From Phoronis australis (Eukaryota; Phoronida; Phoronidae): DNA of 64,000 nucleotides. The position numbers and the translations under genes were made by a program. This document shows positions 10,754-24,591 of the stretch, piece by piece (within the stretch, counting starts at the first letter, position 1; every line of letters starts with the position of its first letter). Location of the stretch: assembly GCA_002633005.1 (NCBI GenBank), contig NMRA01000515.1:247680-311679 (forward strand). Direction: 5' to 3'. The notes beneath the pieces were generated by a model. That model ran no database searches. It saw only the letters and a program-made list of their open reading frames with translations, and had not been told where the DNA came from.

Positions 10754-11003
10754 AGCAGTGTTAAAAATGGCAGAGTTTCTGAATTCGGGAACTGAACGAG
10801 GGACTGCTCGAAGAAAATGTTTGATAAAGGGAGTATTCCTGCGAGTTGGAAGGAATTAAAAAATATATCGACGTCATCTTAGGGTATCCCTCTATGCAAA
10901 AGGTATTTATAACAACGTGACTTTGATGTTTTAGTCACTGTGAGGCATAATTCATCGAAAAGCTTAAGGCGTATGAAACTCCTACCCGAGCTACACCGTC
11001 TCT
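10754..11003 (+). repeat. Dispersed repeat, second direct copy
   Basis: Diverged copy of 10150-10400 in the same orientation, 604 bp downstream. The spacing and the palindrome between the two suggest a composite element, or insertion near an earlier copy. Confidence 0.75.
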
Positions 11004-11629
11004 AGTCAGCTGGTCACTGTGAGTGTGAGTAGTGCCGTAAGGCGCAAAGCTTGTCGAAGGCGATGAAGGAGAATGCTATAACACATTAACAGAACATGAA
11101 AAGCTTCAAACGACAGATTAACGAAACCCTAAAAATATAGAAAGCTATAATTTACCTTGCAAACTATTGGGTGCATATGTGGTGGAAATAGCTTGTTTTT
11201 GTTTAGTCGTCGACTTCCTCATTTCTCCAGTGCGTCTGCGCCATATTGATTCTTAATGAGAATCAGGGGCGATAACTCATTGCAATGTCTATAGATGGCG
11301 CGACAACGCTTTGTCTTACTTTAAACGTCAAGCGTGATCAGGCATTACGCGCATACCCGATGATCCATGTATTGCGTTTTTTTCAAAGAACAGTTCATAG
11401 TGTCGTGCATATGAGCGCATGCACAGGTCAGTGTCCTTTGTACGGGTACTTATCATGTGATATAGGCGGGGGTACATGCTCGCACCCAGGGGGCCCAGGG
11501 TGCTCTCGAACGAGCCCCCATTTGGCAAAGTGGGCAAAAAGGTCCGCCTGAGAGAAACAGAAAGTCCGAGAAAACCAGACAAAATTCCACTAAAAGGCAG
11601 GAATTTGGCGAATGCACAATTCGTAGCTC

Positions 11630-11760
11630 TGAACGAAATCTGTTTACCTGTTTTTTTAGTACTCCGTTTTATTTTTAGTAAAAGGTCCACATTCTCAAAA
11701 ATTCGAGCCTCCCTATATTTTAGGCTGGGTGCGCGCATGGGGTACTCGACTACAATTTTG
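11630..11760 (+). repeat. Dispersed repeat, related to 14840-14950
   Basis: Shares TTACCTGTTTTTTTAGT, then an AAAGGTC-ACAT word about 35 bp later, with 14846-14900, and both lead into a GC-rich stretch with GCGCGC or CACGTGCACG words. The two overlapping open frames here (117 aa plus strand, 171 aa minus strand) are probably repeat sequence. Confidence 0.5.
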
Positions 11761-14218
11761 GACTGCGCGCGGAGCCCGCGGGTGCAACTGAAATCTACCA
11801 AACTCATCGCCAGTATGCTCAAAAGGTAAATTCCTTTCACCACGTTTTTCTGACTGAGTTGTTAAGCCTGAAACAAGAAGAGATATTCAGTGTTCAGTTA
11901 GAAATTAGTTCATCTTTTGCCACCAAAGTTTTGTTTTTAAAATATTGAACATATGAAACCCATTTCCCCTTGGTTTTAGATTAGAAAAAGGAACCTCCTA
12001 TAGGGTTTTTAATTCCTAAAGTGAACCCTTCTGTAGGAAATCAGTAAATCGTTAAAAGATACCATTTCGTAGAGAATTTTGTCGGGAATGGCATTTTTTT
12101 CTGCGGGAAACCGAGGAAGTGAAAAGTCATGAATGTGAAGGACGCTGATTATCAGATGGTATTGCACGGGTGTTAACATTACTTTTCAGCATAGTGTTAC
12201 TCATACGGTTAGCGTATAGGCGCATGGGTCTAATTCCGGACATGGGCGCAACTTCAAAGATGGCTGCTTGGGCCTAAATACACTCGTACTCGTTAAAACT
12301 ATTCCAATGAAAGTTACAAATTCAGTTGGAGTTATGCGTTATGATTTGTGCAACAATAATGTTGTAACATTTCCTTACTAAATTTGGCCAGTCAGTCCCT
12401 AAATGTTAGGTTCCATCAAATTGTATTACTCAAGGGTTTTGGAGCTCTTGCATTACGCCTTACTGTGAAAGCCAGCAAATATTTTTTGGTGAATCACATT
12501 ATGATACAATGTTTAGAATGTTACTATGGTATGTATGTTGTAGACTTTGTGCTTTGTTGTTAGAAACTTGTAATGAAATAAAAAATATAACGTCTTAGAC
12601 TTGACAGGACATTGACGGGAATACGTTTGTACTGGGAGAAACTGAATTTTTAAAGTAGTCTAAAAAGTTCGCTCTCAGCAGAATGCTCTCTCATGGCATC
12701 ATAAATTATCTATAAATCACACGCTGTAGTATTGCAAATCCTCCTTGAGACTCAGATTCACCGATTCGTTGCATGTATATTGCCTTTCCTGCTTATCAAA
12801 TTTATTAAGAAAGTTATTTGGTCAAAGGAGTGATTATCCAATTATTGAACGTTAAAAGGCGCAATTTTCGAAGAACAGCGCATCGAGCCAATTAGATTCA
12901 ATTTGGATCCAGCGGTGGAAAGAGGGACGGGGGACGTGAAATTGTCAATCATGACATTCTCCTCATTGTCTGAGGTGTATATTTCACTCCTGCCATTAGG
13001 TGTATGGCGCCACCGTCTGAGTTTGAGTAGTTCGGGAGCTGGTTCTTGACTAATAGTGAGAATGAGGCCCTGATGATAGCGCAATTAGGTGAAGCACTTG
13101 TCAGCTCCTCTTCTCGTCAATATCCGGTGTTATTTACACAAAGAAACCAAACTATTGTTTTAGCAATCTTGGTTACCTGTTCGCTTTAGACATCAAAGCG
13201 CCCTTGGATGCTTTGAACACCTGAACAATTAATTTAATTACAAAGTCTCGGTTCAAGGTAATTATGGTATTGCTGTTGCAGAAATTAACAAGGGGGTTTA
13301 ACTTGCGTTGACAAACAGTTTGTCCAAATAAATCACACTTTCAACGGAAACGCATGGAAGGCTTTTGAAAAGTTTCCTAAATTTCGGAATGCAGCAATTA
13401 GTCAAGGTTGGAAGAAATATGCCACGTAGGCAAGCACTAGTCCAGAAACTGAACTTCAAAATTATAAAATTAATGAAGAACATACGTGTCCGGAAATCTA
13501 TGGATTCAAATAATCATTATCAAATAGTTGACTCATGCCAATTAGTAAAGCGTTTCAACAACGAAAATGTTTAAGTTAGATTATCAACATTACCGTACCT
13601 ATGTTGTATTCGGATAGGGCAATGCACTGCACACATAGTCGATATGGCAGACTGAAACTCTGCTAAGGAAGGTACATACAGGAATATTCGGACTTTTCAT
13701 TGTGTGCGTGTGTGGGGGAAGGGNGCAGGGGAGTATGTTTAAAAAATCAGTTGTCCGAATTTCAACTTTATCAATTGACTGAAACTTCAAATTCTTAAAA
13801 ATGTTCTTGTAATAGACTTTCTATTGTTTACAACTTACACAGAAGTATCACAACGAAAATAGGAACCAAAACCAAAAAATTCACGTACTACCGTACGATT
13901 TCGAATTTTCTGGTTACTACTGACTAGCGAGACTTTTTTCAGCTTCAGTAGATGACAGTTGAAGACATGCTCCTGTGCGTCTAATGTGTGGTATCCAGGG
14001 ATGATGCTGGATAAATATCATATACCAAGATATTAACAGTAAGTTGTGAAATTTTATTGCAGAGAGAAAATATCTCTACTTAATGAGGCAGAAATGTGTT
14101 ATTCTTGTGGCGGTCTTCAGAACCTTGCACCGATTATCACACAAAGGTTCATGTGGGACCTCTTCCAAATTAGGGATATTTCATGTAGTTCAAGATCTGG
14201 TGATTCTTTCTGTGCATT

Positions 14219-14350
14219 TTGCAAGCACCACCAGATGCGGATAACTGTGATCTTCGGTGCCAAGCTCTGGAACTTTCTACCGAGGGCGCTGGATGATGTG
14301 GAGTTTTATTTAGTGGTTTCAAAATCACCCAGTCTTTGTAGATCGGCATA
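14219..14350 (+). mobile_element. Decayed 3' end of a non-LTR retrotransposon (RT C-terminus)
   Basis: The frame ending at 14351 contains FGAKLWNFLPRALDDVE followed by a VSKSPS segment. This matches the familiar tail of LINE reverse transcriptase proteins (G-x-K-L-W-N-x-L-P...S-x-x-x-F/S-K). The upstream part is not a recognisable RT, so this is a 5'-truncated, degenerate copy. Clade not assigned. Confidence 0.55.
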
Positions 14351-14839
14351 GACTGCACATGCAGTTGCTGTCGGAAGGTATTATACATATTACATTTCGT
14401 GTCCTCATCTGGCCCCTCCGCGTATCTCTCGGAGTTTTTATCATTCTCAGTGTTTTTTTAAATTATGGGTTTTATAATTTAAATGTCAGTGGTATTAGTC
14501 TTCTACTAGTGTTTTTCCTGTTTTCAAAAGCTCAAGTCGAATGATTTATCTGTCTATCTAAGTCAAGATGTCCTTCTTCCTCGGGGTTTAGAATATGTCT
14601 CCCCAAGAAATTTTCAATATTTATGTGTGGAGGTTATAGTTTCAGAATTAGCAATAAGCACTTTGAGCGTGACATTATTAAAATGTGCAAAGTTTGCAAG
14701 ACATGCCTGTACGGTCTTCGCAGATACTTCATCGGCGGAAGCAAAATGAAGCAACAACAGCAGCGTGATGCGTGAGGAAACTTATATTGAATACAGTAAC
14801 TAGGACCGGTAGCGGACCGGGGGGGGAGGTTCGATCGGA

Positions 14840-14950
14840 ATCGGTGTTACCTGTTTTTTTAGTCCACCTATAGTTTCCTAAACAAAAGGTCTACATCCCC
14901 CGCCCCCCAAAGCTTTCGGGCCGCCACGTGCACGTACAACCGCGCTTTGC
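14840..14950 (+). repeat. Dispersed repeat, related to 11630-11760
   Basis: Second, diverged member of the family described at 11630, preceded by a G-rich run (CCGGGGGGGGAGG) and followed by a C-rich run. Confidence 0.5.
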
Positions 14951-17900
14951 CCAATTCTCCGAGGCAACATGTTACGGTATCCTAGGTCCACCACTGTACT
15001 TACACCGGAAAATCTGACCTACACAACGGCGTATTGCAAGAATTGTCCTTCTACAAAAAATGATGGTTTTCGTTTCCAAAAGAAATATCATTTTCAGTTG
15101 TATGTGTAAAAAACTATCATAACATAATTGCCCATACTTTTGGCGTTTAATCGATATTGAATTTCTAGACACGCGCACGCGGTATTTTGCATGAAAATGC
15201 AAAGCGACCATCTGGGCCAGTTGAAAAGTCAGTAAAATCTACTTCCCTGCTTGACTGAGCAGGAATGTTTGGCACATCTACTATTCTGAATTTGTTCGTT
15301 TATCCTACACGTTATGCATGGCAACAAGTATTATCTGCCTGTCATCAACTTGTCACGGGTACGGTCATTGGGGATACGCTAGTGCATAAACCCCTCCCCA
15401 GACCAGCAGAAGGCGCAGAACACCACGACTATGTTGCCACTGAGTAAGCATCTGGTTCGACGACACACGGCAAGACTCTTGTTGTGGCTTTTGGCCATTA
15501 GCAACACGGCCCTTATATGATGCCAGCCGCGCCGCAGTCGACTATCATCGATTAAGTCTGCCAATATGAGAGGAAGTATGGTCAGTGATTCGTCGACGAG
15601 CCCAACATTAACATCAGCCTAGTATAGGAACCAGTGATTTACTGGGTTCTTAGACGAGTATAGGCAGCGGGGTTGGTTATATGTGTATGAACCAGCAACC
15701 TGCACGGCGTGGCCAGGTGCGAAAGACCACACCACAGTATGGGTGGCGTGATAGGAAGACAGCCCAGTTCAGTAGTGGCCGATGTCGCATGATATACTGG
15801 CGTGCGTTCAGTAGACGCTAGGACCTACGCTAGGACCTAGCTAAAACCTAGTTCAAGTCACGTGTTCTAATTTAAAATGCACGGCAATATCTCACGTAAT
15901 CTCGCGAAGTCTTGCTTTTTAGTGAGGTCCTCCTGAACGGGAGGCTGTACTCGTGAAATAATTGTACCCGGTCGACTTTGCACATGCGCAGATTTGACAT
16001 TATAGAACGCTGCCGAAAATAGCGTACCAGGCTAGTTAGGCTTTACTGAATTGGACAAGCCCATTACAATACTTTCTTGACAGGCATTTTTATTAAGATT
16101 TAACAACTTTCATAAAAGGTATACTGAATATCCTTTGTATTTGGTAGGAACACTGTTGACAGTAAACCCATGGTCGACAAGTTCTTTGTTCCCGGTGCGT
16201 TTAAGTTCCATGACGTCCCTTATCATGGAAAACAGTTAACGAGTCCTGCTCATTTATTATTAAATTTATAACGGTTTTCATCACTGTTAATTTCATAATG
16301 GAACTAGAGCTAAGTGGTTGTTATTTTTAACGTATTTAGTAGGGCTACGAATGATATTGGTCAACAGGCCTACTGACTGAATATTCTCAGCACATTCCCG
16401 AATAAACAGAAACTAAAGTGACCTCAAGTACACGCAAAAAGGCACTAGCAACCTTTTTTTAGTGTTATTTCAAAGAAAACCTTGCGTCGTGTGACGTCAG
16501 GGTACTTGAGGTACACTATATTCCGGGTGCATGCGCAACGGAAGGTTTCCAGACTTAATTTCCAACAGAAGCTATGGCAATAGGTATTTTTTCGTGTGAC
16601 TCCACTCTAGATGCTAGATGCTATCATGACGTTACCGCCTGTCGTACTTTTACCCTAATCTTATACAAATAACTATAGATGTTTAATTATTTGACCACCG
16701 TTGTCTGCAAATGGGGGCCTCGCATTTTCCCGACCTGTGACTTGTTACATTGAACTCGGTATTTGTGTATTGTTCACTAAAAGCTACACCGGGAAGCTTA
16801 AGATCAAAAGGTTAGATCTGTAAAGTAATTGTGCATAAACATTTACCCACTTTGCTACTCACAACAGTTAATAGTTCATCAATTGATACAATCAAAAACA
16901 TAACAAAACAAAAATCTTAATGACTCCACTTACATCATTACGCGCCAATATAGGCTAATTTGGCTTGAGACTAGTCAAGTGATGCGCTTTTCAGCAATTG
17001 AGCGAGACGCATATTTATGAACTAAGGTTCTGTCTGTGCCGGCGGGGAGTGGCGCGCTTATAATATGATAACAAATGGGGAGGTACTGAAGACCCAATCT
17101 ACTGAATGTGAAAATGTGGAGAATACTACAGATTAGGCGTGAAAAATAATGAAAGGCTTGTTTAATAGGATAAATTTCTCTGAGATTTTGCAGGTTAAAT
17201 AATGAGCGTGGCGCCTACTTGACAATACATTCCACGAACGTGTTGGCAAATTAGTTAGCTGTGTTCAAAACTATTTACTAAGAATGAAAATTGTTAGAAA
17301 TTAAGATAATGGATAATTTGAAACGAGATTTCAACCTCAAAATGACGTATTTTGGTGAAAACGATCCAGATCGGTTCAGGTTCTTTGGACGAACCTGAGT
17401 CAGTGATCAAACATTGAATGTCCCCGCAAGTAAGTAAATAATTACAAATTATGAAATCACTTTTCTGACTTTCTTTGGCATGTCTTTCAATTGCTTTATG
17501 GATATATTAATGTTAGAGTGAAATTAAAAATATGTGAATAAGTAATATAAAGTAACTGAAGTTAAGTTCTAGTCTTAGCGCTGTAACAGAGTTTTGATCA
17601 ACCGTATAATCTTGATGCTATTATGTAAATTCGAAAGGGAAGTAGATTTTTTTTATTAAAAGTGGCCCTATGATAGAGCTTTTTATCAAAAATAAGGTGA
17701 TAACGCGCTTTAAAATATAAATTTTCGGGTATGGACGGGTTTTGCTGCTCTGAGTGTGGTCCTTTGATAAACAAAAGGTGGGAACTAAAAGCTTATCAGG
17801 TCGCCGGATAACATGGGATCCTGTTTTACGCAATATTAGTGGACGATGTACTCGAAGCAGTTACCGGGTTGGCATTTGATTTATGCAGAGCAGGTGAACG

Positions 17901-18477
17901 TTGCATAAAGCCGTCATTTAATAGGACGAATTGTTAATTAATCAAAGGATAAATTGAAATTTAATCAGGACTTACGTTCTGTAGCTCCTGTTTGTAAATT
18001 GTTAGGTTGGCGCGCACTCCGTTTCTTCTAATGTACATGCACAGGCAAAAAGTGTTAATATGAAATTCACAATAGTCTTAAGATTTTGAGAAAACACAAT
18101 GATGACAAGCGACACTAATCAACTGCTGAACTACTTGAAGCAAAAAATTAAGAATTAGACGTGTTATCAACGAAAGAGCAATAATACGAATTACTTCGAT
18201 GAAAGCAATCGACAATACCACAAGAAAACGTTTCGGAAATATAACGAAAAAAAAACACAGCAAGATGCTTGTTTCCTTTCGGGTCTACAAAATCGAAATC
18301 ACCGCGAACGGTGGTTGCAGGGGTATCATAGCGATTTCGTTCTTCGAACACACACACAACAAGCTGTAAGTGTGCAAGAGGCGAGGAAGTCAGGCTTCAT
18401 TGATAGAAATTTTGATAAGGTAAAGAAATAAGTTCAGCTATTCATATTCTTGTATGTCCTTATAACGCCACTAACTG

Positions 18478-18570
18478 TTCTAACCATAGACATCACATAC
18501 ATCGGGCGCGTGGGATTCGGATAAATGGAGCTCGCGTTGTCAATATGACGCCATATTGGAAAGTGTGACA
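18478..18570 (+). repeat. Left member of a widely spaced inverted repeat pair
   Basis: Shares ACCATAGACATC, a CGGGCGC word and TGACGCCATATTGGAAAGTG in order with the reverse complement of 21108-21205. The pair is about 2.6 kb apart. It may mark the ends of one element or two independent insertions. Confidence 0.65.
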
Positions 18571-19747
18571 CAGGACAAAAATGGAAAACACTGAGACCTA
18601 CGGCATCAGTCAGGAAATACTGGGGCTCGCAGTGTTATGCCTGCAGCCAAAGAGTTAAGTTTTTGGTCCTGCCATTGAGTCATGGCTTATTTGGTTCGCG
18701 AATTAGTTTAGTGGTGCTACCACTAGGTTTTATAGGTTCTGCTACCATAGTTTAAGCAGTGCGACCATGCGTTGTTTCCACCTCAGTTTTGTTGACTGAG
18801 ACCATATAAGAGCAAATAAAAAATATTGACCAGTACATGCTGTTATCCTATGATGATGCTGTTTTTTTAATTGTACTTAAATAAATATGTCGTATTAATG
18901 ACAATCACGTGTTTTCATTTGTACTGAAAAACAATATCTACACGCTCGAACTTACCCGCCAGCCATCCAGTGCATCTATGTGAATTACATGTTATCTATT
19001 GAAATATCTACTGCTTTAAAAACTAATTTCTTAATATATATTCCAAAATCAGATATTTTTCTGTTATATCAAAAAAAAAACAAATCCACAATCTATACTT
19101 ATGTCGAAGTTGACATTGAAATTCTGAAGATTTGCACTGCTTGCTTACGAGCTCTTTGTTTTGTGACTGAAATATACGCAAAAAAAGTGTATGGTAACCA
19201 AACTATCAAATCTGTACGACTGAATTTCGTACACGACCTATACCCAAAATGTAAAATTTCCCACTCGAAACCGAGCTATCAAACCTGTACGACTGAACTG
19301 CGCACATGACATATCCAAAATACAAAACTTCCCACCCGAAACCGAACGGAAATATACCCAACCAAGCCAGTGTAACATGAAATAATAATAATTTAATGGG
19401 AAAAATTTTCAACCGATGAAAATATAACCCCATGTCCGTGAAAACTTGCCCCGTCATTATTCAATGGTTCCTCCGCAACAGGGGGCTGGGATAAGAAGAC
19501 ATGATACCCGCAATAGGGAATTTTTGAACAATATTCGATACTCGGATGTTTATGTCTGGGGGTGACCTGAATGGCGTGCGACAAGGGAAATGCACATGCC
19601 TTGCTTTTTCAGTATATGCTGCAATTAGGCAGAGAAAGTACTGAAATGCGTGCAGGTCAGGAATATGATGTTGGAGCTGGGCTTGTCTGGATATTATAAT
19701 GACTTTCTGAAACATGTTTGAGGTGGTGGCGTGTTACAACTATTATT

Positions 19748-20047
19748 AAAATCTCTTAGTCTGTTTACACCGACCTCTTGTCTGTTTACATTGTCAGGTC
19801 GTGGATGACTCCGCGATGTAGTGGTTAAGGTGCTGGAATCAAAAGTAGTTTCAGAATTCGTGGGTTCAAATCCTTCCTCGAACAATTTATAATCAAAAAA
19901 TCACACCATGATGAATGTACCAAATATCCGTGCTCGTTCTTCTAAGAACGCAGGACCACCTGACGATGGCCGGAGAATAGACCGACCGAAACGTCGTGAC
20001 AATGTAAATAGACAAAGAGGTCGGTGTAAATAGACCAAGAGATGTTT
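19748..20047 (+). mobile_element. 300-bp foldback element with tRNA-like and hammerhead-like motifs
   Basis: The ends (19748-19803 and 19993-20047) are inverted repeats of about 55 bp, each holding two TGTAAA-CAGAC/TAGAC words around a GACCTC motif. Between them lie a tRNA-like stretch (19809-19881) with an A-box-like TGTAGTGGTTAAGG and a B box GGGTTCAAATCC, and then CTGACGA, a 6-bp near-palindromic stem (GGCCGG/CCGACC, one mismatch) and GAAAC (19960-19992). CTGANGA-stem-GAAA is the conserved core of hammerhead ribozymes, which are known in Penelope-like elements and retrozymes. Element class is not assigned; a non-autonomous retroelement is my best guess. Confidence 0.55.
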
Positions 20048-21107
20048 AAAATACTTGTAATGGATATTATGTCCGTGACTGAGAAGCGAAAACAATATTT
20101 TTTTCGAACAGTACTTTGTTCAGTTGCCCAAATCGGCAAATGGCCATTTTTACACTGTTCGTGCCAGGATATAATATCTGATTATTTGGATGAAGATTAG
20201 TCCCAAAATACTTGGCCACATGTTAAGAATCTTCCGATCGCAGCCAACTTTTTTGTTATCAAAGTGAATCCGTGAGAGGGTCAAGCGTGCGTGAGAGAAT
20301 AATTTTAAATTTCTCGTTTGAGCGACGCGCAGTACGGGGTATATTAGGCCGATGAAGGAAAGGAACGGTTTGAAATAATGTGTGGTATCGAAGCTGATCT
20401 CTTTGTGAGCTAATAATTACACGATGTGGGGATACTACAACCCGCCAAAAGTGCCTGGAGCTTTATCAGGGGACTTCAAATCCGTGAGAGAGGAATAGGA
20501 TGCGAGAGAGAAGAATATTTATACGCTGACAATCCAAGCGACACACAGGAAAGGTCTTGTTAACCATAAAAACCTGTCATTTATTTAAATGACTCCATGG
20601 GGTCATTTTTTCACAATAGTTCACATTAAATTTAAACCCCATTAAAAAGCGACCCGGGTCATATTTTAATTTAAAAGTTACTCGGGAAAATGAGCTGTGG
20701 GTCATTTTTCGTAGGGACGTAATTTATTACTACACAAGCGTATACCTGGGGCGAAAGTACCGTACCACCCGAGTGAGCGGCACGTCCCTGTATACTACTG
20801 GATATACTGTATTTGCTTCGAGCGACACGAACCAAATGATGAAGTGTGCGCGATCTTACTATTTTCTCGTTAAAAACTAAATCGCTCGCTATGGATTGAC
20901 AAGCGTGCAGCCGCACAGGCCACTCGGGCATAGGCTGCCACTGGTTACGATCGACTGATTCACTCTAAAAAACGCATTTAAGTGCTATATCACATGTTTT
21001 TATGTTTCTGAAAAAGTCACACTCTTCTGGGTATTTATGCGTTAGAAAATTCGCATTTTGAAAAGGTCAATTTGTCCCGTTTGTTTACACGGCGAGTAAC
21101 CGTGTCA

Positions 21108-21205
21108 CGTGACTAGAAACACTTTCCAATATGGCGTCAAGTTGTCAGCTGCAGTTAGCTCGTGCGCCCGGTCTATAGTATAAGATGTCTATGGTTCTGA
21201 CGGAC
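21108..21205 (-). repeat. Right member of the 18.5/21.2-kb inverted repeat pair
   Basis: Inverted relative of 18478-18570. The central 20-bp word with GCCATATTGG is identical in both; outside it the similarity is patchy. A CACGTG lies at about 21105. Confidence 0.65.
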
Positions 21206-24167
21206 CGCAATCAGATGTAACAAGTATTTATTCAAGTGTCATCACGCCGGATAACTAATATATCAATGCCATCAGGTATAATAACAAACATTTTATCCCA
21301 CAGTCACATGGGTGCCCGATCAAAGGCAAAACTTTACCTTTGTTAATAACGTTACCAGTTAATCGCCCATGCTTCGTTCTAATAATATCAAATTACAATA
21401 TTAAACGGTGTCTAGCAAAATATCAGCGATGTTATCCGTGAATAATGTTAACGACTTCTTAATGACTACGGTGACGAATATTAACTGTGCAAGTTACAGT
21501 ACCTCGCTGTGCCAGTGTTTGCAGGAACAAAAACACATGAATCATTACATAATCTACGTTTTTTTGTTACAAAGAACTGTCTCCTACGGGAAAAAAATTG
21601 GACAATTGGACGCATGTTTTTATAACAGTGAGACAAATTTCAATGGTCTGTGCATGTTCACATCAACTTAGCTTGTTATCTGCTGTCACGGAGGAAAACG
21701 ACAATAACCTAGCCTGAAAGTTTATTTTTCTGTCAACTTTCACCAATCTAGAGATTTCTTAGTACCAATTGTCCACTAACGATTTATGATTTTGAAGACC
21801 TTCTCATACCACAAAATACAAAATGAAGACGAATTGGAATTCTCACTGCGTCCCAAACAAAATGTTTCTTAGGAAACTGATAAATTCCAGCAGCTATGTT
21901 GCACTGGTGGCTTGTCCGATTTGAAATGTCTTTTCTCCAGTCACTTACAGTAAAAGTTGTGGATGCCACTGAATAGTTTATTAGCCAATCCAATGCTACT
22001 CAAATAGTTGGAAGTTGTTTGGCAAACACAGTCAGGATGCATACAAACAAACAGGTCAATACAGCCGAATGACACCTTGATGAGCTAATCATCTACCTGT
22101 CTTCCACCTGCTCTGGTACACCGTTTGAACGGCTATACATTAATGACAGAATTAGCTGTCCTGTTCATACGAATAATGCATTTCATTCTTTTATTTAATT
22201 AGGTTTATGATCATATTTCCCCAATTGCCTTTTACAATATCACACGCACTTGTAACGAGGAGTAACGCGTAGGCCTACTAGCTTTTTGGCAAAGGTTTCA
22301 AGTGAGGTCAGCATCACTATTTCAGTCCCGTTCAGCATTGTTTGCTTTTAAATCATTACCATATAAAGAGTTAGTGTAGATGACAATAGGTAAAATGTTG
22401 AACTCGTACTGAACTCTGCAGCCTAAGCTATTCGTTTTGGTACTTGAGAGAAAGAGAGTGCTTGACAACAAAAATGTATACATGTATAGTGAAGAAAGGG
22501 TATCTGGAAGATGTTATTGAATGAGTTTATAGGCAGGGTTTAGCATACTTTCTGGATTAAACTAAGACGAAGAAATGGTCGCGTAGACTGTCAAATGCTC
22601 ATCTATAGTTTAGTTTGATCCATGTAAGTGGGCGATTTACGGGATTTAGGCGATATTGCCTTTTGATCCATGTATAAACAGGCTCGCAATTAAGCAATTG
22701 CTTGTCTCCCGAGATAATGACCATTTGTAGATGGGTGGGATTGAGTTATTGTCGTCCTTCAGAAATTATTGAAGATCATGGCAAATTTGATCCAAATCTC
22801 CTTAATACCTTTGCCTGATTTCATTTGTGAGAGGATTTAGTTAACGCCTAAGCTTTTTATTGAGGAGACGGTCTTTGTATGGCCACGTGCTTTAGGGACC
22901 GTGGCACGCGTGCAGGGGACTACACTAGATCTGACTGAAAAATGCTAACGACTACTTGAACGTAATTATCTTTTAAAGACGTGTCACCAATTTACTGGTG
23001 GCTAATACCCATACGGAATAATAATAGTGCTCAAGCCTTGACTCGAAATATTGGATAATTTTGTCGCTCTGGTTCAGGGCCTATAATTATGAATGGACCA
23101 CAGGTGAAATCGGCCAAGCTGCTATTGCATAGCGTGCGTAAAACACCAGAATTATTTTTTGGCAGGTGATCGTTTTCATACCGAAACCAGCGTGTATAGG
23201 ACTAACAAATAAAATGTAATCTGTTATTCATTTATAGAATTATGATTAAACCGTCATTATGTTTCCGTAATTCTCTGTGAGGCGCAAAAATTCAGGATAT
23301 TTTGGTTGAGTCTAATGGTGAAACAAGGACGGTATTGGTACGATTTTTCAAGCAAAGATGTGCACTTTAAAAGCAACAATCTATAACATTAAGTAGCATG
23401 CTATTTTTATTTAAGCCAATTTAGAGAGCAGCGTTTGTAAATAAAGGACACAAACGCGCCAACTCTACCTTAGGTTATAATGATTATTATTGACATTTTA
23501 TGAATTGTACTGCAAAGTATTAGCTCACTAATGTATTAACATTAATTTTCAGTAGATACAAAAATAAGAACAATATAAATGAATCACAGAGCAGTTTTTA
23601 AAGAAAACGTCGACTGAAAAAAATGCATTGAAGTTTTGTGTTGACTGGTGAGTTACATTCTGAAATTTTGCCTGTTTTCGAAATGCCTTGTATAGTTTTA
23701 GTGATGCGATACAGTTGAGGATCAATGTTTGCGTTCATTTTGCCACAGTTGTAAGTAATTGGTCTTCGCTCAGTGTGATATTGAAACGCCTATTTGAAAA
23801 AAATGCGATAAGCGTTTTATTTTCTTTACTATTAGTTGTTGACTTGATTTAGTCTGTTTTTTAGCAGTGAAAACCATTAGTTAAGACGATGAACGCCAAC
23901 CGCTATTGAACATTGTGCGCTAATACCTGAAGCCATGTCTCTGGTTACTGCGAGATATTGTATGACAAAATCAAATCAAATATACTTAGACGGATTATTA
24001 ACGATAGCAAACTCATTTATTGCTTGAACAAACATTATCAACAAGCTGATTGGAGATGTCACAATAGATTGCACATGATACAAATGCTAATTTGCATAAT
24101 TTCCTCGAACATTAGGATTAAACAAAGACGTATAAATTAGTTGAGAAGTCAAACGCACAATAAGACG

Positions 24168-24173
24168 TTTATT
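24168..24173 (-). terminator. Candidate polyadenylation signal for neurogenin
   Basis: AATAAA on the minus strand, about 420 bp past the stop codon. It is the first canonical hexamer I noticed downstream. Use is not shown. Confidence 0.35.
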
Positions 24174-24591
24174 GCAATGGAACATTGGTGCAGGTATAGA
24201 ACCGATGTGAACACATTCGCTTCACGCTGCTATAGGCAAGTAACGTTCAATAATACGGATGTTGGTCAATATCTTAATGTTCTTAACTTAATACACAGGT
24301 TCGAAAGTCCTATAGTTTCAACACTGTATTTCAACATTTAAACATGTACTATAACGTATGTGTATTAGACCTACAAGTACATCAATCGTGCACTAATACT
24401 GTCACAAGAAACTAATACAAAATTTGAAACACAAGCGGGAAGTTCCCCTTAAAAATACAACAAAAAAAACACGTTAACTGCGCAACCCGCAATTAGCAAT
24501 ATCAGGAATGTCGATTAGTACCCCATTGGCATTATCTGTATAAATGTAGAGGTTTATAAAAATAAATTAACCATAAACTGTCGTTAACACG

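Larger units (their letters stand above)
9084..24591. other. Long stretch without a supported gene; repeat-derived in places
   Basis: I found no chain of in-phase exons and no recognisable protein here beyond transposon remnants. The longest open frames (about 11.3-11.8 kb on both strands, about 10.1-10.4 kb on minus) coincide with repeats that recur in the window. The right part, upstream in coordinate but 3' of the minus-strand neurogenin, may hold its 3' UTR (a minus-strand AATAAA lies at 24168-24173). Confidence 0.6.

Noticed and set aside
11328-11843. 171-aa minus-strand and 117-aa plus-strand genes
   Set aside because: The two overlap, match no known domain, and part of the sequence recurs at 14.85 kb as a repeat.
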